DNA from: Rubrivirga sp046845755
Lineage (GTDB): Bacteria; Bacteroidota; Rhodothermia; Rhodothermales; Rubricoccaceae
Assembly (NCBI RefSeq): GCF_046845755.1
Contig: NZ_CP177357.1
Span: 1,922,001-1,986,000 of the forward strand
Direction of reading: 5' to 3'
DNA: 64,000 bases
The notes below the pieces were generated by a model. That model had not been told where the DNA came from, did no database searches, and saw only the letters and a list, made by a program, of their open reading frames with translations. The translations under genes were made by a program, and so were the position numbers. Positions within the stretch are counted from its first letter, which is position 1. Every line of letters starts with the position of its first letter. Shown here in pieces: positions 17,850 through 26,821 of this stretch.

Positions 17850-18574
17850 CAATCGAGGTGGGTTCGGAGGAGCGAGGCGAGCGCGGCGGGGCGCTCGGCG
17901 GGGAGCAGGTGGGCGGCGTCGGGGACCGTCGCGGCGCGGATGGCCGGGGCGGTCGCCATCGCGGCGGCGAGCGCGACGAACTTGGCGTCGCGGGCGCCTG
18001 CTACGGCGAGCGTGGGGGCAGAGATTCCGTCGAGCGCGTCCCAGTGCGAGGGCTGCGCGCCCGTCCCCATCCCCCCCAGCGACCGCGCCAGCCCGGCTGG
18101 GTCGTTGTGCGCAATCCGGTCGGCGGTAAGGCGCCTGCGCGGGCCGTCGGGTAGCGCGAAGAGCGGCATCCGGTACCATGCGTCGACGAAGGCGGGGAAG
18201 TCTCGGAGGAGGCGGGCGGCCCGGCTCGCGTCGGTCTCACGACGGGAGGCGCGTTCGGCCGACGTTCGCAAGCCGGGCGAGGCCGAGACAAGCACGAGTC
18301 GGCGCACGGCCTCGGGGTGGCGGACCGCGAGGTGCAGCGCCAGCCGCCCGCCGAGCGAGTAGCCTACCCAATCGGCGGGACCGTCGAGCGCGGCGACGAG
18401 CCGGTCGGCCTCGGCGTCCATCGTGGTGTCGTCCGGGCTGGCATCGGCGCGGGTGCCGTGGCCGGGGAGGTCTGGCGCGAGCACGTCTCCCTTCTCCGGC
18501 AGGTGCTCGCGGACGGCATCCCAGTCGGCGCCCCGGCCCATGAACCCGTGGAGCAGGACGAGCGGCGGCCTCAC
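17849..18574 (-). CDS. menH: SHCHC synthase (alpha/beta hydrolase)
   Basis: Eliminates pyruvate from SEPHCHC in menaquinone synthesis. A 241-residue alpha/beta hydrolase: oxyanion HGFMG near residue 10, nucleophile elbow GYSLGG with Ser73, acid in GARDAKF, and the final His in PDAAHLLPAERP. The gene overlaps menD by four bases and menB by one. Without the operon it could be called a generic hydrolase; the context supports MenH. Confidence 0.88.
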   Translation of the reverse strand: MRPPLVLLHGFMGRGADWDAVREHLPEKGDVLAPDLPGHGTRADASPDDTTMDAEADRLVAALDGPADWVGYSLGGRLALHLAVRHPEAVRRLVLVSASPGLRTSAERASRRETDASRAARLLRDFPAFVDAWYRMPLFALPDGPRRRLTADRIAHNDPAGLARSLGGMGTGAQPSHWDALDGISAPTLAVAGARDAKFVALAAAMATAPAIRAATVPDAAHLLPAERPAALASLLRTHLD

Positions 18575-20343
18575 GCGAGTGCCGCGTCGACGGCGCCGGC
18601 GACGTCCGCCTCGATCCGGGCGCGGAGCGCGGTCTGCTCGGCGCGGTCGGTGCGGACTTCGATGAGCGCGGAGGCGCCCGACGCGGTGGCGTGCGCGAAC
18701 GCGTCGCGGAGGGCCGCCAGCGTCTCGGGCGCGTGGTACGCGAGCCCGACCTGGGCGGCGGCGTCTCGGAACACCAGCCCGTGCGGCGTTCCGAACATCC
18801 TCTCAAACGTGTCGGGGGCGACCGCGCCCGGCCCGCTCGCGACCGGCAACCGGTGGAAAATCCCGCCCCCATCGTTGTTGACGACGACGACGGTGACGGG
18901 CGGCCCCTCGCGGAGCAGCGCCAGACTCGTCTGGTCGTGGAGCAGGGCGAGGTCGCCGAGGAGCAGCACGATCGGCTTCCCGAGCCCGCGCGCGAGCCCG
19001 TGCGCCGTGGCGACCGTCCCGTCGATCCCGCTCGCGCCCCGATTCGCGACCACCCCCTCGCCCGCCCCGGCGGCCACAAACGCCTCGACGTCCCGGATCG
19101 GCATCGAGGCCGCGACGACGGTGCGCCAGCGCGTCGCCGTCACCGCTCGGGCGACGGCGATCTCGGACAAGTCATCGGGCAGACCCGCGAGCACGGCGAC
19201 GGCCGCCCGGTCGGCCGTCGCCCATCGCTCGCGCCAGTCGCCCCTCCGCCACGACGACTCCCCATCCTCGACGGCAGTCTGGAGCGCGGCGAGAAGATCG
19301 GTCGGGGGACCGACAAAGCGATCGGTGACGAGACTGTCGGGGTCGCGCCGGTCCGCCGTCGGCGAGAGTTGGACGTAGATCTGGGGCTTTACGGTCGCGA
19401 GCAGGCGCGCGAGCCGCTTCGACGTCAGCCGTCCGTCGCCGACGTGAACCACGGCGTCCGGCCGCAGTGCATCGAGCGCGGCCGGGGACGCCAACAACAG
19501 GTCGGCGTGGGCGACGAGCGAATCCGAGTCGAGAGGCCGCTCGGCCCGAACGTCGGCGACGAGGGGCCAGCCGAGCCGATCTGCGAGCACCGTCGCCGCC
19601 CTGCCGTCGGCCCCAGGGCCCAGCACGACCAGCCCGCGCTCCGCGCTCCACAACTCGGCTACAAGCGCGTCGCCCGGTTCGTCGCCGGCGACACGCGCCC
19701 CCCCAACCGGAGCGTGCTGGCGGACGAACGGGGCGCCCGACTCGACCCAGCGTGAGACGTCCCCGAGCGCCGCCGACGTGTCCGTGCCGTCGGGCGTCGC
19801 CGCGAGGGGCTCGCGGAACGGGAGGTTGAGGTGGACCGGGCCGGCGGGTTGGCTCGCGCGATGCACCGCGTGCGCCGCCGTCGAGAGCACCCAGCGCGCG
19901 GGGACGTCGGGGCTCGGGACGGGCCAGTCGAGCGCCCACCGCGCGACGTCCTGGAAGATGGGCGGCTGGCGGATGGTCTGGTTCGCGCCCGTCGCGCGCA
20001 GTTCCTGCGGGCGATCAGCCGTGAGCAGCAGCAGCGGCACGCCGTCCGCATCCGCCTCGACGGCGGCGGGGAGCAGGTTCGCGGCGGCCGTCCCGCTCGT
20101 CGTGATGACCGCCGCGGGCCGTCCAGTCGCCCGGCCCCACCCCAGCGCGACGAACCCGGCGGCCCGCTCGTCCCAATGCACCAACACGTCGGCGCGCGGG
20201 TTGCTCGCGACGGCGACCGCCAGCGGCGTGCTCCGGCTCCCCGGGCAGACCACGAACAGCGTCGTGCCCTGCCGGACCAACTCCTCGACGAGCAGAGCCG
20301 CCCAGAGGTGGTTGATGTTCGGAGCGGCGGTGAGGTACGTCAC
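18571..20343 (-). CDS. menD: SEPHCHC synthase
   Basis: A thiamine-diphosphate enzyme joining isochorismate and 2-oxoglutarate. 590 residues with the usual three-domain layout: a Pyr domain with CPGSRSTPLAVA and TTSGTAAANLLPA, a central domain, and a PP domain with GDLALLHDQTSL and NNDGGGIFHRLP, the metal and ThDP-binding motif. It lies 24 nt after menF and overlaps menH by four bases. Confidence 0.95.
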   Translation of the reverse strand: MTYLTAAPNINHLWAALLVEELVRQGTTLFVVCPGSRSTPLAVAVASNPRADVLVHWDERAAGFVALGWGRATGRPAAVITTSGTAAANLLPAAVEADADGVPLLLLTADRPQELRATGANQTIRQPPIFQDVARWALDWPVPSPDVPARWVLSTAAHAVHRASQPAGPVHLNLPFREPLAATPDGTDTSAALGDVSRWVESGAPFVRQHAPVGGARVAGDEPGDALVAELWSAERGLVVLGPGADGRAATVLADRLGWPLVADVRAERPLDSDSLVAHADLLLASPAALDALRPDAVVHVGDGRLTSKRLARLLATVKPQIYVQLSPTADRRDPDSLVTDRFVGPPTDLLAALQTAVEDGESSWRRGDWRERWATADRAAVAVLAGLPDDLSEIAVARAVTATRWRTVVAASMPIRDVEAFVAAGAGEGVVANRGASGIDGTVATAHGLARGLGKPIVLLLGDLALLHDQTSLALLREGPPVTVVVVNNDGGGIFHRLPVASGPGAVAPDTFERMFGTPHGLVFRDAAAQVGLAYHAPETLAALRDAFAHATASGASALIEVRTDRAEQTALRARIEADVAGAVDAALA

Positions 20344-20367
20344 GGACGCAAGATCGGCGTCGCCGGG

Positions 20368-21738
20368 CTAGGCCGCCGCCCGCGCGTCGAGCCCGAGCAC
20401 GCGCGCAAAGTCGCCGATCTTGTGTTCGATCTCCGCCCACTCGGCCTCGGGATCCGACCCGGCCACGATCCCGGCGCCCGAGTACAGCGACAGCGAGCGG
20501 CCGTCGGCCAGGCCCGAGCGGATGCCGACCGCGAGGTCGGCGGCGAGGGCGCCCGCCGCGTCGCGGCCGATCCAGCCGATCGGGCCGGCGTACAGGCCGC
20601 GGTCGAACGGCTCAAGCCGGTCGATGGCGTCGAGCGCGCCCGGCGTGGGCGTCCCGCCGACGGCGGGCGTCGGGTGCAGGGCGCGGAGCACGTCGACCAC
20701 GCCGACGCCGTCCGCCAGCGTCGCGCGGATGCCCGTCCGCAGGTGCCGGCCACGGGCCAGCGTCATCGCCCCGGCGCGGTCGTCGGCCTCGACCGACTCC
20801 GCCAACGGCGCGAGCGCGTCGACAATCGCGCGGACCACGAAGGCGTGCTCGCGCTGGTCCTTTTCAGAGTCGAGGAGTTCGGCGCGCAGGCGGTCGTCGG
20901 CGGCGTCGGCCTCGGCGCGCGGGCGCGTCCCGGCGACGGCCTCGGTCGAGAGCCGGCGGCCGTCGATGCGGAGCAGGCGCTCCGGCGTGGCCGTCAGAAA
21001 CGTCGGGCCGCTGGCGCCCATGGGCGCCACGAGCGCGTGGTAGCAGCGGGGCGTGGCGGCTTCGAGCTGGCGCAAGAGCGCGATCGCATCGACGGGCTCG
21101 TCGAACAGGTAGCGGGCGCGGCGCGCGAGCACCACCTTGTCGAGCCGGCCGGCCCGGATGGCGGCGAGCGCGCGGCGGAGCATCCGGTCCCACTCGGCGC
21201 GGTCGGGGTCGTCGCGCCGCATGAACGGGAGCGAGAGGCCGGCGGCGACGGGCGCCGGCATGCGGACGGCCGCGAGCGCCGCGGCGGCATCGCTCGGCGA
21301 CTCGCCGGGCGCGAGGTGGAGCGCGAGCGCGGCGGTCGCACCGTCGGAGCGGAACTCGATGCGGGGGAGCACGAGCCGGACCGCGCCAAAGGCGCGCCAC
21401 TCCTCCCCCACCTCGGCCGTCACGTCGAACCGCGCCGTGGCCGTCAACCGGGCGTCCGGGGGCAGCGAGTCGAGCACCGCGGGGTCGACGGCGTCGAGCG
21501 ACGGGGCGTCGAGGGCGAGCGCGGCGCCGGTGCTGGCCCGCGCGTCGGCATCGCCGCGTCCACGCCAGTAACTCGTCGGGGCGGACTGGGCGGCCGCCCA
21601 CGCCAGCGCCTCCGCCGGAGCGGCGGGGACCTCGACGCGCAGCACGCCCTGGCCGGCCCATGAGCGGGCGGCCCGGTCGAGGGCGGAGGCGAGTCGGGCG
21701 GCCGGCGCGGAGGTCGGCGTGAGCGGTGCGAAGGGCAC
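20368..21738 (-). CDS. menF: Isochorismate synthase
   Basis: Converts chorismate to isochorismate, the entry step of the operon. A 456-residue chorismate-binding enzyme: DKVVLARRARY holds the general-base lysine, TPERLLRIDGRRLSTEAVAGT, the DSEKDQREHAFVV metal helix, HPTPAVGGTPTPGAL, and GLYAGPIGWIG. First gene of the men operon, divergent from ubiE/menG. TACCTTCC lies 27 nt upstream of the ATG. Confidence 0.94.
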   Translation of the reverse strand: MPFAPLTPTSAPAARLASALDRAARSWAGQGVLRVEVPAAPAEALAWAAAQSAPTSYWRGRGDADARASTGAALALDAPSLDAVDPAVLDSLPPDARLTATARFDVTAEVGEEWRAFGAVRLVLPRIEFRSDGATAALALHLAPGESPSDAAAALAAVRMPAPVAAGLSLPFMRRDDPDRAEWDRMLRRALAAIRAGRLDKVVLARRARYLFDEPVDAIALLRQLEAATPRCYHALVAPMGASGPTFLTATPERLLRIDGRRLSTEAVAGTRPRAEADAADDRLRAELLDSEKDQREHAFVVRAIVDALAPLAESVEADDRAGAMTLARGRHLRTGIRATLADGVGVVDVLRALHPTPAVGGTPTPGALDAIDRLEPFDRGLYAGPIGWIGRDAAGALAADLAVGIRSGLADGRSLSLYSGAGIVAGSDPEAEWAEIEHKIGDFARVLGLDARAAA

Positions 21739-21757
21739 GGCAGTCGGGGGGACGGCG

Positions 21758-21765
21758 GGAAGGTA
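21758..21765 (-). promoter_or_regulatory. -7-like element of men operon (menF)
   Basis: TACCTTCC, with its TA 27 nt before the menF ATG. It is identical to the element before the UDP-glucose dehydrogenase gene at 45721-45728. Confidence 0.45.
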
Positions 21766-21886
21766 GGTCAGGGTCTACCCGACCCGGTTCAGCAGGTTTC
21801 AGAAATTAGTGAAAGCCCGATGACTCTGCACGGCCCGGGCACCGCGGCGTCGCTGGGGGGTAGTCGGCGTCCCCCTTCGCATCGAG

Positions 21887-22612
21887 ATGACCAAGCCGCC
21901 CATCGGCCAGGCCCCCGGCAAGCGCCAGCACGTCGAGGCCATGTTCGACGACATCGCCCCGCGCTACGACGTCCTGAACCGCGTCCTGTCGTTCGGCACC
22001 GACATCCTGTGGCGGAAGCGGGCCGTCCGGCTGCTGCGCGACGGGCTCGCGGGGCCGCCCGACCGCCTCCTGGACGTGGCGACCGGGACGGCCGACCTCG
22101 CGATCGAGGCGCTCTCGCTCGGCGGCTCGGTCGTGGGCATCGACATCTCGGACGGGATGCTGGAGGGCGGCCGGGTCAAGGTCCGCGAGCAGGGGCTGGC
22201 GGACCGCCTGGAGCTGGTGCAGGCCGACGCCGCCGACCTGCCCTTCGGCGACGACTCGTTCGACGGCGCGTTCGTGGCGTTCGGCGTCCGCAACTTCGAG
22301 GACCTGCAAGCCGGGCTCCGCGACATCCGCCGCGTGCTGCGGCCCGGCGCCCCGCTCGTCGTGCTGGAGACGAGCCAGCCGACGGCGTTCCCCTTTAAGC
22401 AGGGCTACCAGGTCTACGCCAGACACATCATGCCCCGCGTGGGCAAGGCGCTGAGCGGCAACACGGAGGCGTACGAGTACCTCCCCGAGTCGGCGAGGGA
22501 GTTCCCGTACGGCGACGCGTTCATCCGCGAGCTGACCGCAGCGGGCTTTTCGGAGTGCATCGCCAAGCCGCAGACGTTCGGCGTCGCAAGCCTGTACCGC
22601 GGGCAAGCCTAG
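21887..22612 (+). CDS. ubiE: Demethylmenaquinone methyltransferase
   Basis: SAM-dependent C-methylation of demethylmenaquinone, the last step of menaquinone synthesis. A 241-residue UbiE/MenG protein: FDDIAPRYDVLNRVLSFGTDILWR start signature, LLDVATGTADLAIEA SAM motif I, GIDISDGML, and FVAFGVRNFEDLQAGLRDIRRVL. It is transcribed away from the men operon across a 148-nt gap. The AATTAGTGAAA stretch in that gap is unusually AT-rich. Since the quinone here is menaquinone, menG is the functional name. Its stop abuts the convergent next gene. Confidence 0.95.
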   Translation: MTKPPIGQAPGKRQHVEAMFDDIAPRYDVLNRVLSFGTDILWRKRAVRLLRDGLAGPPDRLLDVATGTADLAIEALSLGGSVVGIDISDGMLEGGRVKVREQGLADRLELVQADAADLPFGDDSFDGAFVAFGVRNFEDLQAGLRDIRRVLRPGAPLVVLETSQPTAFPFKQGYQVYARHIMPRVGKALSGNTEAYEYLPESAREFPYGDAFIRELTAAGFSECIAKPQTFGVASLYRGQA

Positions 22613-23224
22613 CTATTCGAGCACCATCCGGGCGCGGTCGGCCCAGATGCGGCGGAGCCCGACCGTCACGCCGACGAACGGACCCGGCCGGGCCGCGTCC
22701 CCGATCTCCTGGGCGAGCGTGAGGCCGACGGGCGCGGAGAGCACGGGCGACAGCGGGACCACGATCCGGGGCGAGACGGCCAGCCGAGCCACCGTGCCGT
22801 CGCCATAGAAGCTGGCGCCCGCGCCGACGGCCAGCTCGCGGCCGACCGTCCGGGTCCCGACGCGGCGCAGGCCGTGGAGGTACTCGAGCCCGAGCGCCCC
22901 GGCCGTGTCGTCCACCTCACCGAGGCCGGCGCCCGGCGCCGACTGGATCGGGGCTTGCACGGCGACCGAGAGCGCGACGGCGTGGCCGCTGCCGAACCGG
23001 TAGCCGGCTTCGCCGCCGACGGCCGCGAACAGCTCGGGCTGCGCCAGCCGGGGGCCCGCCGACAGCGTGCTGGTGGCAAACAACCCGGAGAGCAGCGGGC
23101 GATGGCGCTCGGTCAGCTCCCGCTTCGTCCGGTCGATCATCGGCTCGTCGGTCGGGAACTCGTCGGGGATGATCTGAGCGGAGGCGGCCGTCGCGAGCGC
23201 GAGGGCGAAGACGAGCGCTTTCAT
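22613..23224 (-). CDS. Hypothetical exported protein, probable outer-membrane beta-barrel
   Basis: A 203-residue protein with a Sec signal peptide (residues 1-16, cleaved at ASAQ). The mature part shows alternating hydrophobic strands rich in Gly, Ala and Val (AVALSVAVQAPI, LAVSPRIVVPLSPVL, FVGVTVGLRRIW), as in small barrels. No cysteine and no sorting domain. The family is not recognised. It converges end-to-end with ubiE (no gap) and precedes dapF in reverse by 99 nt, so it is probably transcribed alone. Confidence 0.7.
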   Translation of the reverse strand: MKALVFALALATAASAQIIPDEFPTDEPMIDRTKRELTERHRPLLSGLFATSTLSAGPRLAQPELFAAVGGEAGYRFGSGHAVALSVAVQAPIQSAPGAGLGEVDDTAGALGLEYLHGLRRVGTRTVGRELAVGAGASFYGDGTVARLAVSPRIVVPLSPVLSAPVGLTLAQEIGDAARPGPFVGVTVGLRRIWADRARMVLE

Positions 23225-23323
23225 GGGTCGGGTGGCAAGAGGTCCAGAACGGCCGCGCCGCGTGGACGGCGGGTCGCAGGGCACCCGCAGTTTGCACCCG
23301 GATCCGTGACCCGTCAAGGCGTT

Positions 23324-24199
23324 TTAGCCGCGCCACTCGACGGTCCCCTCGTAGACCGTCTCCGCCGGGCCCGCGAGCGTGAGGTCCGTCACTGTCTCGC
23401 CGTCGGCCACGAACCCGACCGTCAGCGTCCCGCCCGGCATCTCGACGGCGACCGACTGCGGTCCGTCGCCCGCGAGTCGACCACCGAGGTGGGCCGCGAG
23501 GGCCGAGGCGACGGCGCCGGTCCCGCACGCCAGCGTCTCGGCCTCGACGCCTTTCTCAAACGTCCGCACGCGGATGCGGTCCGGGCCGGTGACCTGGACG
23601 AAGTCGACGTTCGTGCCCGCCGGCGCGAAGACGTCGGCCCTGCGCAAGCGGGCACCCTCGCCCGCCACGTCCGCCGCGTCGACGTCCGGGGTGAACACGA
23701 CGGCGTGCTCGGTCCCGGTCCAGATGCCGAGCACGGCGGGCTCGACGCCGCGCGCGGGGTCGGCCTCGATGGCGGCGGGCGCCGCGTCGCGGTGCGGGGG
23801 GACGGCGAGCGAGACCGGCCCGCTCGCGGCGCGGCCCTCGACGGTCGCGCGGTACGGGCCGCCGTCGGTCTCGAACGCCAGCTCGACCGTGTCGTCTCCC
23901 TGGCCGAGGCCGGCGCGGGCGGCAAAGCGGGCGAGGCACCGCGCGCCGTTCCCGCACATCGTGCCGAGCGAGCCGTCGGCGTTGCGGTACCGCATCCGGA
24001 AGTCGAAGCCGTCTCCCCCGTCGGCGAGCGCCAGCAAGCCATCGGCGCCGACACCCGTGCGCCGCGGGCACAGCCGCCTGGCGAACGCCGCGAGCTCGTC
24101 GTCCGAAAAGTGCATAAAGCGGTTGTCCAGCACCACGAAGTCGTTGCCGGCGCCGTTCATCTTGGTGAACGGGACGATCAGGGCGGGGCGGTCGGGCAT
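23324..24199 (-). CDS. dapF: Diaminopimelate epimerase
   Basis: Interconverts LL- and meso-diaminopimelate for lysine and peptidoglycan synthesis. 291 residues in two mirrored domains. The two catalytic cysteines are visible: C82 in MCGNGARC and C225 in ACGTGAV. The N-terminal FTKMNGAGNDFVV signature is intact. It is divergent from the phoH-like gene across 181 nt. No other dap gene is adjacent. Confidence 0.96.
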   Translation of the reverse strand: MPDRPALIVPFTKMNGAGNDFVVLDNRFMHFSDDELAAFARRLCPRRTGVGADGLLALADGGDGFDFRMRYRNADGSLGTMCGNGARCLARFAARAGLGQGDDTVELAFETDGGPYRATVEGRAASGPVSLAVPPHRDAAPAAIEADPARGVEPAVLGIWTGTEHAVVFTPDVDAADVAGEGARLRRADVFAPAGTNVDFVQVTGPDRIRVRTFEKGVEAETLACGTGAVASALAAHLGGRLAGDGPQSVAVEMPGGTLTVGFVADGETVTDLTLAGPAETVYEGTVEWRG

Positions 24200-24321
24200 G
24201 GGTCGGCGGCAGGCGTGGGGCAAGGTGGCGCGTCCGGGCGGCCGGCGCCAGCGGCGCGCGCGGATCCTCGACGAAGGCGCCGCCGCCCCGAACCGCGCCC
24301 TCTCGGGATCGTTGCCGTTCC

Positions 24322-24357
24322 TTGACACACCGTTGTCGCACATCTCGGCTAGCTTTT
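24322..24357 (+). promoter_or_regulatory. Promoter of phoH-like gene
   Basis: TTGACA at 24322-24327 and TAGCTTTT at 24350-24357 with 22 nt between. The TA is 31 nt before the TTG start. It is the best-formed promoter of the TAGCTT set and supports the TTG at 24381 as the start. Confidence 0.55.
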
Positions 24358-24380
24358 CGCCACCCCCTCCCCCCGACCGC

Positions 24381-25346
24381 TTGGCTGCCAGCACTCCCGT
24401 CGACCGCACCGTGACCGTCCAGGGCGCAGAGCCCCTGCTGCTCTTCGGCTTCAACGACATCTACCTCCGCAAGATCGAGGCCGCGTTTGCCGACACACGG
24501 TTCGTCGCGCGCGGCGACCAGCTCAAGCTCCGGGGCGCCGAGGCCGACGTCGACCGCATCGAGCGCGTGATCTCAGAGCTCATCGTCATCCTCAACCGGA
24601 ACGGCAACCTCACCGAGAACGACGTCGACACCGTGCTCGACCTGGCGCGCGTGGGGACCGGCCAGACGCGGGCGACGGCCTCGGACGCCATCTTGTTCAC
24701 GCCTCAGGGCGGGACGATCCAGGCCAAGACGCCGGGGCAGGCGCGGCTCGTGGAGGCGGCGCGGCAATCCGACATCGCCTTCGCCGTCGGCCCGGCGGGC
24801 ACCGGCAAGACGTACACAGCGGTCGCGCTCGCGGTGAGCGCGCTCAAGAGCCGGCAGGTCAAGAAGATCGTGCTCGCGCGCCCGGCGGTCGAGGCGGGCG
24901 AGAGCCTCGGGTTCCTGCCCGGCGGCCTGCGCGACAAGGTCGATCCGTACCTCCGCCCGCTCTACGACGCGCTCGAGGACATGATCGAGGGCGACAAGCT
25001 CCGGAGCTACCTCGAGCGCAACATCGTCGAGATCGTCCCCCTCGCCTACATGCGCGGCCGGACGCTCAACACGTCGTTCGTCATCCTGGACGAGGCCCAG
25101 AACGCGACGACGGGCCAGATGAAGATGTTCTTGACCCGGCTCGGCGCCGGCAGCCGCGCCATCGTCACTGGCGACGCGAGCCAGACCGATCTCCCCTCGC
25201 GCGCGCTCTCCGGGCTCGTCCAGGCCCGCGACATCCTGGAAGGCGTCGACGGCATCTCGTTTATCGACTTCACCAAGGAAGACGTCGTGCGCCACAAGCT
25301 GGTCAAGGACATCATCGCCGCGTACGAACGGGCAACGGGCGAGTGA
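24381..25346 (+). CDS. PhoH-like ATPase
   Basis: A 321-residue cytoplasmic P-loop ATPase of the PhoH/YbeZ type, linked elsewhere to ribosome maturation and RNA handling with YbeY. A KH-like N-terminal region (about residues 20-80) precedes Walker A GPAGTGKT (137-144), Walker B VILDEAQN, and the GDASQTDLP sensor motif. The frame has no early ATG. TTG 24381 is preferred over GTG 24411 from the upstream promoter and typical length. No ybeY follows. Its stop codon lies within the first unit of a heptamer repeat. Confidence 0.92.
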   Translation: MAASTPVDRTVTVQGAEPLLLFGFNDIYLRKIEAAFADTRFVARGDQLKLRGAEADVDRIERVISELIVILNRNGNLTENDVDTVLDLARVGTGQTRATASDAILFTPQGGTIQAKTPGQARLVEAARQSDIAFAVGPAGTGKTYTAVALAVSALKSRQVKKIVLARPAVEAGESLGFLPGGLRDKVDPYLRPLYDALEDMIEGDKLRSYLERNIVEIVPLAYMRGRTLNTSFVILDEAQNATTGQMKMFLTRLGAGSRAIVTGDASQTDLPSRALSGLVQARDILEGVDGISFIDFTKEDVVRHKLVKDIIAAYERATGE

Positions 25347-25370
25347 TGGGTGATGAGTAACGGGTGATGA
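25343..25370. repeat. GTGATGN heptamer repeat (4 units)
   Basis: Four direct 7-bp units of GTGATGN type, one degenerate (GTAACGG), start inside the phoH-like stop codon. An inverted set at 25488-25508 closes the same intergenic gap. Confidence 0.6.
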
Positions 25371-25487
25371 GCGGTTGCCGCCCCGAACCGGTCCGGCTGC
25401 GGGGTGTCCACTCGGCCAGTTGGGAGGGTCAGTCTCCAAACGAGTCGGCGCAGCGCACGCGCCCCGCAATCGAGAGCGCCCACCCAC

Positions 25488-25508
25488 CCATCACCCCGTA
25501 CCCTCACT
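25488..25508. repeat. Inverted heptamer repeat partner (3 units)
   Basis: Three 7-bp units that read on the minus strand as AGTGAGG, GTACGGG and GTGATGG. They mirror the set at 25343-25370 and end just before the TTG start at 25512. Confidence 0.5.
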
Positions 25509-25511
25509 CCT

Positions 25512-26300
25512 TTGACCTACGGCGACCTCGAGATCCTGTCGCTCCCCGAGGGGCGCTTCACGGTCGGCCTCGACAAGCGGTTCGTGCCGTATGCCGACGG
25601 CGACCCGGCCCGACCGGGGACGCTGTTCATCTCGGTCACCCCGTTCGTGGTCCGAACGCCCGAGGCGACGTTGCTGATCGACACCGGACTGGGGACGTGG
25701 GCGGAGGGCCGCGGCACCGAGTTTTTGCTCGACGGGCTGGCGGCGCGCGGCGTGACGCCCGAGGCCGTCGACCGGGTGATCCTGTCGCACTTGCACTTCG
25801 ACCACGCCGGCGGCGCGGTCTCGCCCGTCGGCGAGGCCTGGCGGCCGTCGTTCCCGAATGCCGACTACGTCGTCCAGCGCGCCGAACTGACCGCCGCCGG
25901 GTATGCGGGCGAGTCGGCCCGGGCGCGCGACATCGTAGCCGAGACGCTCGACCGCGCGGGCCAGCTCGCGCTCGTCGACGGCGACGCCGAGGTCGGCCGC
26001 ATCGCGCTGACGGTGACCGGCGGGCACACGGGCGCCCACCAGGCCGTCCGCGTCCGCTCGGGCGCGCTCCAGGCCCTGTTCGGCGGCGACGTGCTGGGGA
26101 CGCCGAGCCAGGTCACGCGGCGGTTCCAGGCCAAGTACGACGTCGACGGGGCCGCGTCGCAGGCGTGGCGCGACCGGCTGGCGAGCGAGGCGGCGGCCGA
26201 GGGGCACCTCCTGCTGTTCTACCACTCGACGGACGCGCCGGCCGCGTTCGTGGACCTCGGCGCGCGCGGCGAGCGGCGCGTCGAGCCCGTGTCGCTCTAG
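25512..26300 (+). CDS. Metallo-beta-lactamase-fold hydrolase
   Basis: A 262-residue binuclear zinc hydrolase. The metal motif H-x-H-x-DH is in SHLHFDHAGG (H93, H95, D97, H98). Later ligands are expected in TGGHTGAH and FYHSTDAP. The overall pattern (IDTGLGTWAEGR, GGDVLGTPSQV) fits the lactonase/YtnP-like subgroup, but the substrate cannot be told. There is no ATG in the frame; TTG 25512 is the plausible start, placed directly after the heptamer repeat. Confidence 0.85.
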   Translation: MTYGDLEILSLPEGRFTVGLDKRFVPYADGDPARPGTLFISVTPFVVRTPEATLLIDTGLGTWAEGRGTEFLLDGLAARGVTPEAVDRVILSHLHFDHAGGAVSPVGEAWRPSFPNADYVVQRAELTAAGYAGESARARDIVAETLDRAGQLALVDGDAEVGRIALTVTGGHTGAHQAVRVRSGALQALFGGDVLGTPSQVTRRFQAKYDVDGAASQAWRDRLASEAAAEGHLLLFYHSTDAPAAFVDLGARGERRVEPVSL

Positions 26301-26339
26301 GCGAGCCGAAAGGCCCTGCCCGCGGGCGTCCGGCGCCCC

Positions 26340-26347
26340 TAGCTTCC
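26340..26347 (+). promoter_or_regulatory. -7-like element of small lipoprotein gene
   Basis: TAGCTTCC, with its TA 29 nt before the ATG at 26369. No -33 TTG is evident. Confidence 0.4.
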
Positions 26348-26368
26348 CGCTCCCCTCTGTCGATCGCG

Positions 26369-26821
26369 ATGCGCCCGCTGCTCCTGTCCGCCCTGTTCGT
26401 CTCGCTGCTCGCGCTCGGCGCCTGCGACTCCGACACGACGGAGGAGCCGCCGCCGCCGCCGCCGGAGGAGATCGTCCCCGTCGTGTTCGAGTACCGCGTC
26501 GACGCGCCCCAGGACATCTCGGACTTCGGGATCCGCTACACCGGCGAGGACGGCGAGGAGGTCGTCGTGCCGACGGCTCCGCCGTTCGCGTTCCCGTTCG
26601 TCGAGATCCTGGACCCGCTGCCGGTCGAGGCGCGGGGGCCGTACTCGGTCCGCATCTTCGGGTTCGTGCAGTCGGGCGGGGTCACCGCCCGCGTCCGCGC
26701 CTTTCGCGACGGGCTGCTCGTCGCGACGGCGCAGGTCTCGTCGGCCGGCGACGCGATGGGCGCCGTCGACGTCACGGCCACGCTCACCATCGGGCCGGAC
26801 GGCGAGATCATCGAGGAATAA
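26369..26821 (+). CDS. Small lipoprotein, hypothetical
   Basis: A 150-residue protein with a lipoprotein signal (lipobox LGAC, Cys about residue 19), a linker with six consecutive prolines, and a single beta-rich domain. The domain contains EYRVDAPQDISDFGIRYTG and two hydrophobic strand pairs, suggesting an immunoglobulin-like fold exposed at a membrane surface. The family is not recognised. Its last 14 nt overlap the convergent Nudix gene. Confidence 0.78.
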   Translation: MRPLLLSALFVSLLALGACDSDTTEEPPPPPPEEIVPVVFEYRVDAPQDISDFGIRYTGEDGEEVVVPTAPPFAFPFVEILDPLPVEARGPYSVRIFGFVQSGGVTARVRAFRDGLLVATAQVSSAGDAMGAVDVTATLTIGPDGEIIEE